Assembly (NCBI RefSeq): GCF_904846315.1 | Contig: NZ_CAJHAF010000001.1 | Span: 3,038,001-3,102,000 of the forward strand | DNA from: Psychrobacter jeotgali | Lineage (GTDB): Bacteria > Pseudomonadota > Gammaproteobacteria > Pseudomonadales > Moraxellaceae | Direction: 5' to 3' | DNA length: 64,000 nt | Part shown: positions 1 through 9,513 of the stretch, one piece after another | How positions within the stretch are numbered: position 1 is the first letter of the stretch | Layout: every line of letters begins with the position of its first letter | Notes under the pieces: generated by a model | Told to the model about the DNA's origin: nothing | The model's database searches: none | Seen by the model: only the letters and a program-made list of their open reading frames with translations | Translations under genes and position numbers: made by a program

Positions 1-88
1 GGTATTAAATACTTATTAGTAATAGCCATTTATCATACCTATCAGGTCATACTTAATAAGAAAAATGAGTAATAAGAGAAGAAACCCT

Positions 89-1666
89 ATGTCTGAAGAG
101 CTGCTAATTAATATTAGTCCAATGGAGTCCCGCGTGGCAGTTTTGGATAATGGGGTGCTGGGCGAGATTTATATCGAGCGCCACCACAAGCTAGGGTTAG
201 TAGGGAATATCTATTTGGGAACGGTCGTGCGCGTATTGCCCGGTATGCAAGCGGCCTTTGTCGATATTGGTCAGTCGCGTACCGCATTTCTGCATGTCAA
301 TGATATGCAGCGTGCGCCTGCTATCAAGCCCAAAGAAACTGTGATTGATATCCACCCCAAAACCACTACTCAAGCTACTGATTTGGCAGAGACCCCGCCG
401 GTGGTTAGTGCAAAGAGTACCGAAGTGGTTACTGTCGCTAGTAAGAACCTTATCCAGCATCGCTTGCACGAAGGTCAGCGTATTTTGGTCCAAGTAACCA
501 AAGATCAGCTGGGTAGTAAAGGTGCACGCTTGACTACCAATATCTCCTTGCCGTCGCGGTATTTGGTTTATCTGCCCTCCAGTGATCATATCGGCATCTC
601 TCAACGTATTGATGGCGAAGAGGAGCGCAATCGGCTAAAGTCTGAGCTGGTGAGCCTGATGCAAACGGTAAACTTACAAGGTGGTCTGATTGCGCGTACT
701 GCTGCTGAACATGTCCCGGTCAACAAGCTTGAAGAGGATATTTACTACCTATTGCAGTTGTGGCGTACTATTTGTGCACGCAAGCAAGAACAGAATCATC
801 ATCAAAGCTCAGAGCTTATTTATCAAGAGTTATCACTACCGCTGCGCTCTATCCGCGACTTGGTTCATGCCGATACCGAAAAGATTATCGTTGATAATGC
901 CCAAATCTATGAGCAAGTTCGTTATTTTGCTAAAGAGTTTGTGCCTTTTATTTACGACCGTATCGTGCACTATACTGCGGAGCAGTCGCTGTTTGATGTA
1001 CACCGAGTAGAGGATGACCTGCGTGATGCGCTCAAGCGCCGGGTAGATTTAAAGTCGGGCGGTTACCTGATTATCGACCAAACCGAAGCAATGACCACTA
1101 TTGATGTTAATACTGGCTCTTTTGTAGGTGGTCGTTCATTAGAAGATACGGTTTATAAAACCAATCTTGAGGCCACCCATGCTATTGCTCGCCAACTACG
1201 ACTGCGTAATTTGGGCGGGATTATTATTCTAGATTTTATCGATATGTTAGAGCAGGAGCATAAAGATGATGTGCTGGAGAGTCTGCAAACCCAGCTAGCA
1301 CAGGATTATGCCAAAACCAATATTACCCAAGTTAGTGAGCTTGGGTTGGTGGAGATGACCCGTAAGCGCACCCGTGAGTCTCTTGGGCAACAACTGTGTG
1401 AGCCATGTGCGACTTGTCAGGGAAGGGGGTTTGTAAAAACCGCTGAAACCGTTTGCTTTGAGATATTTCGTGAGATTATGCGCTGCGCTCGTACTTATAA
1501 TTCTCCAAAGAAGTTTACGGTCGTCGCCCATGCAGCGGTCATTGATTTATTATTAACCTCAGAAGCCGATACAGTAGCCGACTTAGAATATCTGTTAGGG
1601 CGGGTCATTACTTTTGAGGTGGAGAACCTTTATACTCAAGAGCAGTATGATATTGTTTTGGACTAA
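89..1666 (+). CDS. rng: Ribonuclease G
   Basis: Endoribonuclease of the RNase E/G family, which matures the 5' end of 16S rRNA and takes part in mRNA decay. The family N-terminus (SEELLINISPMESRVAVLDN) begins at the ATG at 89; an in-frame ATG at 65 would add eight unconserved residues, so 89 is preferred. The S1 domain follows, then the DNase I-like catalytic core with the metal-binding DVNTG and LDFIDM motifs, and a Zn-link-like cysteine cluster (CEPCATCQGRG). At 525 residues it is longer than E. coli RNase G (489), largely through a Thr/Val-rich insert of roughly 40 residues inside the S1 region. It lacks the long C-terminal scaffold of RNase E. It lies upstream of the S10 operon with a gap of about 400 bases. 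Confidence 0.95.
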   Translation: MSEELLINISPMESRVAVLDNGVLGEIYIERHHKLGLVGNIYLGTVVRVLPGMQAAFVDIGQSRTAFLHVNDMQRAPAIKPKETVIDIHPKTTTQATDLAETPPVVSAKSTEVVTVASKNLIQHRLHEGQRILVQVTKDQLGSKGARLTTNISLPSRYLVYLPSSDHIGISQRIDGEEERNRLKSELVSLMQTVNLQGGLIARTAAEHVPVNKLEEDIYYLLQLWRTICARKQEQNHHQSSELIYQELSLPLRSIRDLVHADTEKIIVDNAQIYEQVRYFAKEFVPFIYDRIVHYTAEQSLFDVHRVEDDLRDALKRRVDLKSGGYLIIDQTEAMTTIDVNTGSFVGGRSLEDTVYKTNLEATHAIARQLRLRNLGGIIILDFIDMLEQEHKDDVLESLQTQLAQDYAKTNITQVSELGLVEMTRKRTRESLGQQLCEPCATCQGRGFVKTAETVCFEIFREIMRCARTYNSPKKFTVVAHAAVIDLLLTSEADTVADLEYLLGRVITFEVENLYTQEQYDIVLD

Positions 1667-1770
1667 TATAAAGATAAATATTGACTTCAATAGCTTGGCT
1701 TTGACTATTATTAACTTGTCAATTAGCGCATTTTATGCAATAAAATCATCGTTTATCCCTTATATTGCCC

Positions 1771-1798
1771 TTGCAATGGGCTTAATACTCTGTATAAT
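1771..1798 (+). promoter_or_regulatory. Candidate sigma-70 promoter of the S10 operon
   Basis: A TTGCAA box at 1771-1776 and a perfect TATAAT at 1793-1798 are separated by 16 bases. A start near 1805 would give rpsJ a leader of about 280 nt. The gap and the start of a very large ribosomal protein operon downstream support the call, which is by inspection only. Confidence 0.6.
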
Positions 1799-1956
1799 AC
1801 ACACCACTGAATTATATATGCACAGCCAATTAAACAGCTGGTGCTATGACAGCTAGAGCATCGTTTCTAGCACTATTTCATTATGCCTTTGCTGACATCC
1901 ATATAACTAGGAGGGTTGGCGGGGCTTTAAACTATTTCGCTTTTAGCACGCTGCTG

Positions 1957-2027
1957 GTTCTGATAAAGACCACGTTCTGATAAGAACAGAAGGCCGCTTG
2001 AAGTAGATTTTTAACCAAACGGCTTTT
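1957..2027 (+). promoter_or_regulatory. Structured leader of the S10 operon
   Basis: Two short stem-loops can be drawn in the rpsJ leader. GTTCT/AGAAC closes a GATA loop at 1974-1987. A longer stem pairs 1990-2000 with 2016-2026 (AAGGCCG with CGGCTTTT) and ends in four Ts. In enterobacteria ribosomal protein L4 represses the S10 operon through a leader of this kind; whether L4 acts here is inference. Confidence 0.4.
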
Positions 2028-2082
2028 GGTCATTACCTTGCAGTGCAAGCATGACGAAAGCACATATTAGGAGCTTGCTGGC

Positions 2083-2394
2083 ATGGCTAACCAGAGAATC
2101 CGTATCCGACTCAAATCTTTTGATCACAGATTGATTGATCAGTCGGCGCAAGAGATTGTCGATACTGCAAAGCGCACTGGTGCGCAAGTTTGTGGTCCTG
2201 TACCGTTGCCGACTCGCATTGAGCGCTTCGACGTCCTAACCTCACCACACGTCAATAAAGACGCTCGTGACCAGTACGAAATCCGTACTCACAAGCGTAT
2301 GGTTGATATCGTTCAGCCTACTGACAAAACTGTGGATGCGCTAATGAAGTTAGATTTAGCGGCGGGTGTCGACGTTCAAATTGCTTTGGGTTAA
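2083..2394 (+). CDS. rpsJ: 30S ribosomal protein S10
   Basis: S10 (103 residues) sits in the head of the 30S subunit and, as NusE, also joins the Nus antitermination complex with NusB. The N-terminus [20 protein letters not shown] and the loop [17 protein letters not shown] are characteristic. An AGGAG box lies just upstream of the ATG. It is the first gene of the S10 operon and is followed after about 50 bases by rplC. The elongation factor (str) operon that often precedes it is not in this window; rng takes that place. Confidence 0.98.
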   Translation: MANQRIRIRLKSFDHRLIDQSAQEIVDTAKRTGAQVCGPVPLPTRIERFDVLTSPHVNKDARDQYEIRTHKRMVDIVQPTDKTVDALMKLDLAAGVDVQIALG

Positions 2395-2443
2395 TGCACA
2401 TTAACTACCCAACCCATTAATAGAAGATATAAAGAGGTTCAAA

Positions 2444-3082
2444 ATGGCGATCGGTTTAGTCGGTAAAAAATGCGGCATGACCCGAATCTTCACTGAAACA
2501 GGCGCATCTATCCCTGTAACAGTAGTTGAGGTCAATGCAAACCGCATTACTCAAGTAAAAAATAACGATGTTGATGGCTATCAAGCTATTCAAGTCACCA
2601 CAGGAACTCGTCGTGACAGCCGCGTAACTGCTGCTCAAAAAGGTCACTTCGCAAAGGCTGGCGTTAAAGCTGGTCGTGGTGTTTGGGAGTTTCGTGCCAA
2701 CGATTCTGACCTAGAAGGTTATGAAATTGGTGGCGAAATTCTAGCTGATCTGTTCGAACAAGGACAGATAGTTGATGTCACTGGACAGAGTAAAGGTAAA
2801 GGCTTTCAAGGCGGCGTAAAACGTCATAACTTTAGCATGCAAGATGCTACCCATGGTAACTCAGTATCTCACCGTGTTCTTGGTTCAACTGGTCAAAACC
2901 AGTCGCCAGGTAAAGTATTCAAAGGTAAGAAGATGCCAGGTCAGATGGGTAACAAGCGTGTCACCGTTCAAGGCCTAGAAGTGGTTTCGGTTGATGCCGA
3001 AAAAGGGTTACTTGTCATCAAGGGTGCTATCCCAGGTGCCACCGGTGGCGATGTTATCATACGTCCGTCAGTCAAAGCCTAA
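2444..3082 (+). CDS. rplC: 50S ribosomal protein L3
   Basis: L3 (212 residues) is an early-assembling 50S protein that reaches toward the peptidyl transferase centre. The start [20 protein letters not shown] and the central [20 protein letters not shown] loop are diagnostic. In E. coli a glutamine in that loop is methylated by PrmB; a glutamine is present at the equivalent place here. An AGAGG ribosome binding site precedes the ATG. It lies 15 bases upstream of rplD in the S10 operon. Confidence 0.98.
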   Translation: MAIGLVGKKCGMTRIFTETGASIPVTVVEVNANRITQVKNNDVDGYQAIQVTTGTRRDSRVTAAQKGHFAKAGVKAGRGVWEFRANDSDLEGYEIGGEILADLFEQGQIVDVTGQSKGKGFQGGVKRHNFSMQDATHGNSVSHRVLGSTGQNQSPGKVFKGKKMPGQMGNKRVTVQGLEVVSVDAEKGLLVIKGAIPGATGGDVIIRPSVKA

Positions 3083-3096
3083 GCAAGGGGATTAAC

Positions 3097-3699
3097 GTGG
3101 ATTTAAAAACAGTTACAGGTGCGGCGGTTGAGCTTTCTGATACGGCATTTGGTCGTGAATTCAACGAAGCACTAGTGCATCAAGTTGTCACGGCCTACCT
3201 AGCCGGTGCTCGCCAAGGTACACGTGCACAAAAAACCCGTGCCGAAGTTTCTGGCGGTGGCATTAAGCCATGGCGCCAAAAAGGTACTGGTCGCGCTCGT
3301 GCAGGCTCTATTCGTAGCCCAATCTGGCGTTCAGGTGGTCGTGCTTTTGCAGCAAAACCACAGGACTGGTCGCAAAAAGTTAACCGCAAAATGTATCGCG
3401 GTGCTATGCAGTGCATTCTAGCTGAATTGGTACGTCAAGAGCGTCTAATTCTAGTTGAAGATATGAGTGTTTCTGCACCTAAGACCAAAGAGTTGATCGC
3501 AAAGTTAAATGAATTGAATGCACCACGTGCACTCATCATCACTAAAGAAGTTGATGAGAATTTATACTTAGCGGCTCGCAATATTCCACATGTCAATGTA
3601 CTTGGTACAAGCGAAGTGGATCCAGTGAGCTTGATCGCCTTTGATAAAGTGATCATGTCAGTTGAAGCTGCGAAACAATTTGAGGAAGCACTAGCATGA
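3097..3699 (+). CDS. rplD: 50S ribosomal protein L4
   Basis: L4 (200 residues) lines the polypeptide exit tunnel and, in E. coli, represses its own operon. The family signature [19 protein letters not shown] is present near residue 50, within the extended loop that enters the tunnel. The start codon is GTG, preceded by AAGGGG. The stop overlaps the rplW start by four bases (ATGA), which implies translational coupling. Confidence 0.97.
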   Translation: MDLKTVTGAAVELSDTAFGREFNEALVHQVVTAYLAGARQGTRAQKTRAEVSGGGIKPWRQKGTGRARAGSIRSPIWRSGGRAFAAKPQDWSQKVNRKMYRGAMQCILAELVRQERLILVEDMSVSAPKTKELIAKLNELNAPRALIITKEVDENLYLAARNIPHVNVLGTSEVDPVSLIAFDKVIMSVEAAKQFEEALA

Positions 3700-4046
3700 A
3701 TAACGCAAGACTTTATCAGGTCTTAAGAGGGCCTGTATTCTCAGAAAAATCTCAAATGCTCGGCGACTCATTTGGCGTGCAAGTATTCAAAGTTGATTCT
3801 AATGCTACCAAGCTAGAAGTCAAAAAAGCAGTTGAGTTAATGTTTGAAGGTGTTGAAGTCACTAAGGTGAACACCTTGAATGTTAAAGGTAAGACAAAGC
3901 GTTTTGGTAAAAGCATCGGCCGTCGTAATGACTATAAAAAAGCCTATGTAACCTTAAAAGCTGGTCAAGATGTACAAATGGCTGATGCTGGTGAGGACGT
4001 AGCTGAAACTACTACCTCTACTAGTGAAACAGCGAACAACGAATAA
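3696..4046 (+). CDS. rplW: 50S ribosomal protein L23
   Basis: L23 forms the docking site at the tunnel exit for trigger factor and the signal recognition particle. The core ([14 protein letters not shown], then [20 protein letters not shown]) is standard. At 116 residues it is longer than the E. coli protein (100) because of an acidic, Thr/Ser-rich tail after about residue 96 ([20 protein letters not shown]). Such a tail is unusual for a basic rRNA-binding protein and is low-complexity. It overlaps rplD by four bases. Confidence 0.96.
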   Translation: MNNARLYQVLRGPVFSEKSQMLGDSFGVQVFKVDSNATKLEVKKAVELMFEGVEVTKVNTLNVKGKTKRFGKSIGRRNDYKKAYVTLKAGQDVQMADAGEDVAETTTSTSETANNE

Positions 4047-4057
4047 GGATAACACTC

Positions 4058-4888
4058 ATGCCTATCGTAAAAGCAAAGCCAACATCACCAGGTCGCCGTT
4101 TTGTTGAAAAAGTGGTGCATCCACACCTTTACAAAGGTCGTCCCTATGCACCACTTGTTGAATCAAAAGGCAAGTCAGGTGGTCGTAACAATAATGGTCG
4201 CATTACTACTCGTCATATCGGCGGTGGTCATAAGCATCATTATCGTATTGTTGACTTCAAACGAACCAAAGATAATATTCCAGCAGTCGTAGAACGTATT
4301 GAATACGATCCCAACCGTACTGCACACATTGCTCTGCTTAAGTATGCTGATGGTGAGCGTCGTTACATCATCGCTCCTAGAAAGTTAGCAGTAGGTGACA
4401 ATGTACAGTCTGGTGAAAATTCACCAATCCGTCCAGGTAACTGTTTACCGCTTAAAAACATCCCATTGGGTACTGTGATCCATAATATCGAACTTAAAAT
4501 CGGTAAAGGTGCACAGATGGCTCGTTCAGCGGGTGCAGGCGTACAGCTACTAGGCCGTGATGGTATTTATGCGATTCTTCGTCTACGTTCGGGTGAGACT
4601 CGTCGTGTACACGTTAACTGCCGTGCAGTTATCGGTGAAGTTTCTAACAACGAAAATAACTTGAAATCACTTGGTAAAGCCGGTGCTTCACGTTGGCGCG
4701 GTATTCGTCCTTCCGTTCGCGGTGTGGCAATGAACCCGGTTGATCACCCACACGGTGGTGGTGAAGGTCGTGTTAAAGGTCGCCATCCAACTAGCCCTTG
4801 GGGTCAGAAGTCCAAAGGACTTAAAACGCGTCATAATAAGCGTACTGACAGTATGATCATCCGTCGCCGTCGCGCCAAGAAGAAATAA
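4058..4888 (+). CDS. rplB: 50S ribosomal protein L2
   Basis: L2 (276 residues) is essential for subunit joining and for the peptidyl transferase region. The conserved [10 protein letters not shown] motif, whose histidine is important for activity in E. coli, is present near the C-terminus. The RNA-binding [17 protein letters not shown] segment lies near the N-terminus. The tail is very basic ([10 protein letters not shown]). It sits between rplW and rpsS with gaps of about 12 bases on each side. Confidence 0.98.
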   Translation: MPIVKAKPTSPGRRFVEKVVHPHLYKGRPYAPLVESKGKSGGRNNNGRITTRHIGGGHKHHYRIVDFKRTKDNIPAVVERIEYDPNRTAHIALLKYADGERRYIIAPRKLAVGDNVQSGENSPIRPGNCLPLKNIPLGTVIHNIELKIGKGAQMARSAGAGVQLLGRDGIYAILRLRSGETRRVHVNCRAVIGEVSNNENNLKSLGKAGASRWRGIRPSVRGVAMNPVDHPHGGGEGRVKGRHPTSPWGQKSKGLKTRHNKRTDSMIIRRRRAKKK

Positions 4889-4900
4889 AGGAAGAATTTC

Positions 4901-5176
4901 ATGCCTCGTTCATTGAAAAAAGGTCCATTCATAGATGCGCATTTGTTTGCTAAAGTTGAGACTGCTATTGAAGCTAACTCACGCAAACCCATCAAAACTT
5001 GGTCGCGCCGCTCGATGATTCTACCACAAATGGTTGGCCTAACCATATCTGTTCATAATGGCCGTACTCATGTACCTGTCATTGTGAGTGAGCAAATGGT
5101 TGGTCATAAACTAGGTGAATTTGCCCCGACTCGTACGTATCGTGGTCATGGCATTGACAGAAAAGCTAAGAGATAA
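4901..5176 (+). CDS. rpsS: 30S ribosomal protein S19
   Basis: S19 (91 residues) lies in the 30S head, where it pairs with S13 close to the A-site t[18 protein letters not shown] at the start and the [16 protein letters not shown] motif near the end are typical. Length matches the family. It lies 12 bases after rplB and 10 bases before rplV. Confidence 0.98.
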   Translation: MPRSLKKGPFIDAHLFAKVETAIEANSRKPIKTWSRRSMILPQMVGLTISVHNGRTHVPVIVSEQMVGHKLGEFAPTRTYRGHGIDRKAKR

Positions 5177-5186
5177 GGTGCTTACC

Positions 5187-5516
5187 ATGGAAGTAACTGC
5201 AAAATTACGCGGTGCCGCCATATCGGCACAGAAAGTTAGACTCGTCGCTGATGAGGTTCGTGGCAAATCTATTGAGCGTGCTTTGGATATCCTAACGTAT
5301 AGCAATAAAAAAGGCGCTGTATTTGTTAAGAAATGCCTTAACTCAGCCATCGCCAATGCCGAACATAATCACGGCTTAGATATTGACGACCTTAAAGTCG
5401 CTACTATTTATGTTGATGAAGGCATTACGCTAAAACGTATCCTACCACGTGCGAAAGGTCGCGCTGACCGTATCAGTAAGCGTACCTGTCATATCACTAT
5501 AAAGGTAGGAGAATAA
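5187..5516 (+). CDS. rplV: 50S ribosomal protein L22
   Basis: L22 (109 residues) contributes the beta-hairpin at the narrow part of the exit tunnel, which is where erythromycin-resistance changes map in other species. The ATG at 5187 gives the family N-terminus [20 protein letters not shown] and has AAGGTG upstream. The open frame extends further 5', but that part lies inside rpsS and is not L22-like. The hairpin region near the C-terminus reads [20 protein letters not shown]. Confidence 0.97.
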   Translation: MEVTAKLRGAAISAQKVRLVADEVRGKSIERALDILTYSNKKGAVFVKKCLNSAIANAEHNHGLDIDDLKVATIYVDEGITLKRILPRAKGRADRISKRTCHITIKVGE

Positions 5517-5519
5517 GTT

Positions 5520-6242
5520 ATGGGTCAAAAAGTACATCCAATCGGAATCCGTCTTGGTATTGTAAAAAAGCATAATGCAAACTGGTATGCTAACCCAAAA
5601 CAATACTCAGAATACCTAATCAACGATATTCAAGTTCGCGAATATCTACGCAAAAAACTAGATAACGCTATGGTCAGCAACATCACGATCGAGCGTCCTA
5701 CTGGTGCTGCTAAGATTACTATCGCCACTGCGCGCCCTGGTATCGTTATCGGTAAAAAAGGCGAAGATATTGAAAGACTTCAAAAAGAATTGACCAAAAT
5801 GATGGGCGTACCTGCTCAGGTTAATATTGAAGAAATCACTTCACCTGACCTAGACGCACGCTTGGTAGCGGACGGTATTGCTAGCCAGCTTGAGCGTCGT
5901 GTTATGTTCCGTCGTGCGATGAAACGCGCCGTACAGAACAGCATGCGTTCTGGTGCTAAAGGTATTAAAGTTGAGTTGTCTGGCCGTCTTGGCGGTGCTG
6001 AGATTGCTCGTACTGAATGGTACCGTGAAGGTCGTGTGCCATTGCATACTTTCCGCGCTGATATTGACTATGCGTCAGTACGTGCAGAAACTACTTACGG
6101 CACCATCGGTGTAAAAGTTTGGATTTTCCGTGGTGAAATCCTTGACGGTATGAACAGTGTTTATAATCCCGTCAACGAAGAGAAGCCTCGTGCGCCAAAA
6201 CGCCGTGGTCGTGGAAACCGTCGAAACTCAGACAGAGGTTAA
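5520..6242 (+). CDS. rpsC: 30S ribosomal protein S3
   Basis: S3 (240 residues) lies at the mRNA entry channel. The N-terminal KH domain has the expected [14 protein letters not shown] signature, and the C-terminal half carries [23 protein letters not shown]. The last 25 residues are rich in Arg, Lys and Pro. It is separated from rplV and rplP by three bases on each side, so the three genes are probably translationally coupled. Confidence 0.98.
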   Translation: MGQKVHPIGIRLGIVKKHNANWYANPKQYSEYLINDIQVREYLRKKLDNAMVSNITIERPTGAAKITIATARPGIVIGKKGEDIERLQKELTKMMGVPAQVNIEEITSPDLDARLVADGIASQLERRVMFRRAMKRAVQNSMRSGAKGIKVELSGRLGGAEIARTEWYREGRVPLHTFRADIDYASVRAETTYGTIGVKVWIFRGEILDGMNSVYNPVNEEKPRAPKRRGRGNRRNSDRG

Positions 6243-6245
6243 ACT

Positions 6246-6659
6246 ATGTTACAGCCAAAACGTACCAAGTTTCGTAAAATGCATAAAGGTCGTAACACTG
6301 GGCTAGCTCATCGTGGAAGCACCATTGCATTCGGACAAATTGGTCTAAAATCATTGACTCGTGGTCGTATGACTGCCCGTCAAATTGAAGCGGCACGTCG
6401 TACCATCACCCGTAAAATTAAGCGTGGTGGTAAAATTTGGATTCGTGTATTCCCAGATAAACCTATTACTAATAAACCTCTAGAAGTACGTATGGGTAAA
6501 GGTAAAGGTCCTGTTGAATATTGGGTATGCGAAGTCAAACCCGGTAAAGTGCTATATGAAATCGAAGGGGTTTCAGAAGAGCTTGCTCGCGAAGCCTTAA
6601 CGCTTGCTGCAGCCAAACTGCCCTTTAAAACTACCATTGTTAAGCGGACGATAATGTAA
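6246..6659 (+). CDS. rplP: 50S ribosomal protein L16
   Basis: L16 (137 residues) contacts the A-site tRNA and is needed late in 50S assembly. The start [19 protein letters not shown] and the loop [15 protein letters not shown] are diagnostic. In E. coli the arginine of that loop is hydroxylated by RoxA. The stop shares one base with the rpmC start (TAATG). Confidence 0.98.
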   Translation: MLQPKRTKFRKMHKGRNTGLAHRGSTIAFGQIGLKSLTRGRMTARQIEAARRTITRKIKRGGKIWIRVFPDKPITNKPLEVRMGKGKGPVEYWVCEVKPGKVLYEIEGVSEELAREALTLAAAKLPFKTTIVKRTIM

Positions 6660-6856
6660 TGAAGATCAGTGAATTACGTGATAAATCATTAGAAGAACTG
6701 ACTCAGTTACTTGATGAAAAGCAACTTGATGCTTTCCGTATTCGTATGGCTAAAGCAACGGGTCAGTTGGGAAATACCCATGAAGTTAAAGCCAATCGTC
6801 GTACGATTGCTCAGCTTCAGACTTTGATTAACGAGAAACAACGAGGCGACTCATGA
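6659..6856 (+). CDS. rpmC: 50S ribosomal protein L29
   Basis: L29 (65 residues) is a small two-helix protein beside L23 at the tunnel exit. [20 protein letters not shown] and the [18 protein letters not shown] segment are typical. It overlaps rplP by one base and rpsQ by four, so translation is likely coupled across the three genes. Confidence 0.97.
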   Translation: MKISELRDKSLEELTQLLDEKQLDAFRIRMAKATGQLGNTHEVKANRRTIAQLQTLINEKQRGDS

Positions 6857-7128
6857 GCGATAACAATCAAGCAACTACCAATGCTAGCGTCTTAACAGGA
6901 CGTGTTGTCAGCAACAAGATGGATAAATCCATCACGGTTTTGATTGAGCGTCTGGTTCGTCATCCTTTGTATGGCAAGCAGCTTCGTCGTTCTACTAAAA
7001 TCAAAGCCCATGATGAGAACAACGTTTGCCAACAGGGCGACCTTGTCCGCATCAAAGAAACGCGTCCAATCTCAAAAACTAAGTCTTGGACTTTAGTTGA
7101 TGTGGTTGAAAAAGTAGAAAAAATCTAA
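6853..7128 (+). CDS. rpsQ: 30S ribosomal protein S17
   Basis: S17 (91 residues) is an OB-fold protein that binds 16S rRNA early in 30S assembly. The [22 protein letters not shown] core is clear. The N-terminal 13 residues ([13 protein letters not shown]) are slightly longer and more polar than in E. coli S17 (84 residues). It is the last gene of the S10 operon; a fresh promoter candidate starts right after it. Confidence 0.97.
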   Translation: MSDNNQATTNASVLTGRVVSNKMDKSITVLIERLVRHPLYGKQLRRSTKIKAHDENNVCQQGDLVRIKETRPISKTKSWTLVDVVEKVEKI

Positions 7129-7133
7129 GTAAA

Positions 7134-7162
7134 TTGCATTAGAAGCCAGAAGCTGTTAAAAT
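7134..7162 (+). promoter_or_regulatory. Candidate promoter of the spc operon
   Basis: TTGCAT at 7134-7139 and TAAAAT at 7157-7162 are separated by 17 bases, and a TG one base before the -10 gives an extended -10 element. It lies in the 182-base gap between rpsQ and rplN, the same place as the E. coli spc promoter. A start near 7169 would leave a leader of about 140 nt before rplN. Confidence 0.65.
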
Positions 7163-7310
7163 AGCCGCCTTTTTAAGGATGCTGATTGCGCCGAGCGTAT
7201 ATCACTCACACTAAGAGTATGGTGCGGTTATTATTATTGAAATGCCGACTACTCATACTGTGCTAGCGGCAGCAACTGGTTTTTATTGCTCATACGTGTG
7301 GAGTAACGCT

Positions 7311-7679
7311 ATGATTCAGGTCGAGTCAATGCTGGAAGTTGCAGACAATAGCGGTGCAAGGCGAGTTCAGTGCATTAAAGTACTGGGTGGTTCTCATCGT
7401 CGTTATGCATCAGTTGGCGACATTATTAAAGTAACGGTTAAAGAAGCCATTCCTCGTGGTCGTGTTAAAAAAGGCGACGTGATGAATGCAGTAGTTGTAC
7501 GTACCAAGAAAGGCGTTCGTCGCCCTGATGGTTCAGTCCTGCGTTTTGACGACAATGCTGCGGTATTGTTGAACCAAAATAAAGCACCGATTGCAACTCG
7601 TATTTTTGGACCGGTAACTCGTGAACTACGTGGTGATCAGTTTATGAAAATTGTATCACTAGCACCAGAAGTATTGTGA
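7311..7679 (+). CDS. rplN: 50S ribosomal protein L14
   Basis: L14 (122 residues, the standard length) sits at the subunit interface. The ATG at 7311 gives [20 protein letters not shown], the conserved N-terminus. An in-frame start at 7242 would add an unconserved stretch and is rejected. First gene of the spc operon, followed by rplX after eight bases. Confidence 0.98.
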   Translation: MIQVESMLEVADNSGARRVQCIKVLGGSHRRYASVGDIIKVTVKEAIPRGRVKKGDVMNAVVVRTKKGVRRPDGSVLRFDDNAAVLLNQNKAPIATRIFGPVTRELRGDQFMKIVSLAPEVL

Positions 7680-7687
7680 GGTAATCC

Positions 7688-8005
7688 ATGTCAAAATTAC
7701 GTAAAGGCGATACAGTTATCGTGATTGCTGGGAAAGATAAAGGCAAACAAGGTACTGTACAAGCTGTAAAAAATGATCGTATTAAGGTGGAAGGCATTAA
7801 CATCGTCACCAAACATCAGAAGCCAAATCAGGCGACTGGTACTGAAGGCGGTATTGTTAAGCAAGAAGCTTTTTTGCATATTTCAAATGTCGCAATTTAT
7901 AATGCGCAAACCCAAAAAGCAGACCGTATTACTTACCAAACGAATGACGACGGCAAAAAACAGCGCGTTTACCGTTCAAATGGTGAAGTAGTGGCGACTG
8001 CGTAA
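7688..8005 (+). CDS. rplX: 50S ribosomal protein L24
   Basis: L24 (105 residues) is an assembly initiator for the 50S subunit. A KOW motif lies in the N-terminal third (KGDTVIVIAGKDKGKQGTV), followed by the HQKPNQATGTEGGIVKQEA loop. GAGG is present upstream of the ATG. It sits between rplN and rplE in the spc operon. Confidence 0.97.
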   Translation: MSKLRKGDTVIVIAGKDKGKQGTVQAVKNDRIKVEGINIVTKHQKPNQATGTEGGIVKQEAFLHISNVAIYNAQTQKADRITYQTNDDGKKQRVYRSNGEVVATA

Positions 8006-8026
8006 GACACTAAGGGTGTAATGGTA

Positions 8027-8563
8027 ATGGCAAGATTAAAATCTTTATATAACGATGAACTAAAGCAGCAAATCAAACAAGAGCTTGGTTTAGATAATGT
8101 GATGCAAGTGCCTAAAATCACTAAAATCACACTTAATATGGGTGTAGGTGGCGCATCTCAAGATAAGAAATTACTTGAAGGTGCAGTAGCAGACATGACC
8201 GCAATTTCTGGTCAAAAACCTGTAGTAACTAAAGCTCGTAAATCCGTTGCTGGTTTCAAAATTCGTGAAGAATGGCCAATTGGCTGTAAAGTAACGCTGC
8301 GCGGTGAGCAAATGTACGAATTTTTAGATCGTCTCATTGCCATTGCGATTCCTCGTATTCGTGACTTCCGTGGTTTTTCACCTAAAGCCTTTGACGGACG
8401 TGGTAACTACTCACTGGGTATTAAAGAGCAAATCGTATTTCCAGAAGTAGACTTTGACAAGATAGATCGTCTCCGCGGTATGGATGTGACTATCACCACG
8501 TCAGCTGGTAATGATGAAGAAGGTCGTGCGTTACTCAAAGCATTCGGCTTCCCATTTAAATAA
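8027..8563 (+). CDS. rplE: 50S ribosomal protein L5
   Basis: L5 (178 residues from this start) binds 5S rRNA and contacts the P-site tRNA. The [19 protein letters not shown] segment and the [19 protein letters not shown] segment are typical. ATG codons occur at 8021 and 8027. The second gives MARLKSLYN, matching family N-termini, and has better spacing from AAGGG. It is followed by rpsN after 12 bases. Confidence 0.97.
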   Translation: MARLKSLYNDELKQQIKQELGLDNVMQVPKITKITLNMGVGGASQDKKLLEGAVADMTAISGQKPVVTKARKSVAGFKIREEWPIGCKVTLRGEQMYEFLDRLIAIAIPRIRDFRGFSPKAFDGRGNYSLGIKEQIVFPEVDFDKIDRLRGMDVTITTSAGNDEEGRALLKAFGFPFK

Positions 8564-8575
8564 GGTAAAGACGTT

Positions 8576-8881
8576 ATGGCAAAGAAGAGCATGATTAACC
8601 GCGAATTAAAGCGCGAAAAAATGGTAGCTAAGTACGCTGAGAAGCGTCTTAAGCTAAAAGAAACTATCAGTGATATGAATGCCTCTGACGAAGAGCGTAT
8701 GGATGCGATGTTAGAGCTACAAGCTCTACCACGTAACTCATCGCCAGTACGTCTACGCAATCGCTGTGGTCTCACTGGTCGTCCTCATGGTTACTACCGT
8801 AAGTTTGGCTTATCACGCAATATGCTGCGTGAGCGAGTCATGCAAGGTGATGTACCTGGTGTTCGTAAAGCAAGCTGGTAA
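8576..8881 (+). CDS. rpsN: 30S ribosomal protein S14 (zinc-free form)
   Basis: S14 (101 residues) belongs to the long form that lacks the CxxC zinc ribbon; only one cysteine is visible (NRCGLTGR). [17 protein letters not shown] and the [19 protein letters not shown] segment are diagnostic. It acts in 30S head assembly next to S19. Gaps of 12 bases to rplE and 11 bases to rpsH. Confidence 0.97.
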   Translation: MAKKSMINRELKREKMVAKYAEKRLKLKETISDMNASDEERMDAMLELQALPRNSSPVRLRNRCGLTGRPHGYYRKFGLSRNMLRERVMQGDVPGVRKASW

Positions 8882-8892
8882 GGAGTAACTAC

Positions 8893-9291
8893 ATGAGTAT
8901 GCAAGATACCGTTGGGGATATGCTAACCCGTATTCGTAACGCACAAATGGCTAATAAAGTATCCGTAGCTATGCCAAGCTCGAAGCTACGTAAATCAATC
9001 GCTGATCTATTAGTTAGCGAAGGTTATGTGGCGAGCGCTGTTGTTACTGAAGAAGCTAACAATAAAGCGACACTATCTATTGAATTAAAATACTTCGAAG
9101 GCAAACCTGTCATCGAAACTATCCAACGCTTTAGCCGTCCTGGCCTACGTCAGCATCGCGGCAAAGATAATATCCCTACTGTTAAGCAAGGTATGGGTGT
9201 AGCTATCGTATCTACCAGTCAAGGCATCATGAGTGATCGTGCTGCTCGCGCTGCTGGTATCGGTGGTGAAATCGTTGCATTCGTTGCTTAA
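8893..9291 (+). CDS. rpsH: 30S ribosomal protein S8
   Basis: S8 (132 residues) is a central-domain assembly protein; in E. coli it represses the spc operon by binding its mRNA near the rplE start. [18 protein letters not shown] and the C-terminal [21 protein letters not shown] are typical. The ATG at 8893 gives the conserved MSMQD start and has AAGGAG upstream. It is followed by an unusually long 222-base gap before rplF. Confidence 0.98.
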   Translation: MSMQDTVGDMLTRIRNAQMANKVSVAMPSSKLRKSIADLLVSEGYVASAVVTEEANNKATLSIELKYFEGKPVIETIQRFSRPGLRQHRGKDNIPTVKQGMGVAIVSTSQGIMSDRAARAAGIGGEIVAFVA

Positions 9292-9412
9292 GCTATAAAG
9301 CTAGCAATAGTATAACGATAAAGTCTATTTGAGCTCTGCTAAATCCTGTTTAATATAGTTGATATATTAATACTTGATTTAAGTTAAATGAACAGCTAAC
9401 AATTTTATAAAA

Positions 9413-9443
9413 TTGACGGGTGTTTAACGAGTTTAATTATGAT
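9413..9443 (+). promoter_or_regulatory. Candidate promoter between rpsH and rplF
   Basis: TTGACG at 9413-9418 and TATGAT at 9438-9443 are separated by 19 bases, somewhat wide. A start about seven bases downstream would fall inside the left arm of the adjacent terminator-like hairpin, so RNAs from this promoter could not fold the whole hairpin. It would feed rplF and later genes. Confidence 0.4.
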
Positions 9444-9476
9444 AAACTAGCAGGCTTTTTAGCCTGTTAGTTTTTT
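9444..9476 (+). terminator. Terminator-like hairpin inside the spc operon
   Basis: A 10-bp stem pairs 9447-9456 (CTAGCAGGCT) with 9461-9470 (AGCCTGTTAG) around a TTTT loop, with one G-T pair. Six Ts follow at 9471-9476 and As precede it. It has every feature of an intrinsic terminator yet lies between two essential genes of one operon, so it probably terminates only part of the transcripts or is regulated. Confidence 0.65.
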
Positions 9477-9513
9477 CGCTAATAGAAGTTTTAATTTTTT
9501 AAGGAATATTCCT

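Noticed and set aside
197..604. Long antisense ORF inside rng
   Set aside because: It is the shadow of a strongly conserved RNase G frame and encodes nothing recognisable.
5115..5186. Upstream extension of the rplV reading frame
   Set aside because: It lies inside rpsS and is unlike any L22 N-terminus; the ATG at 5187 with its own ribosome binding site fits.
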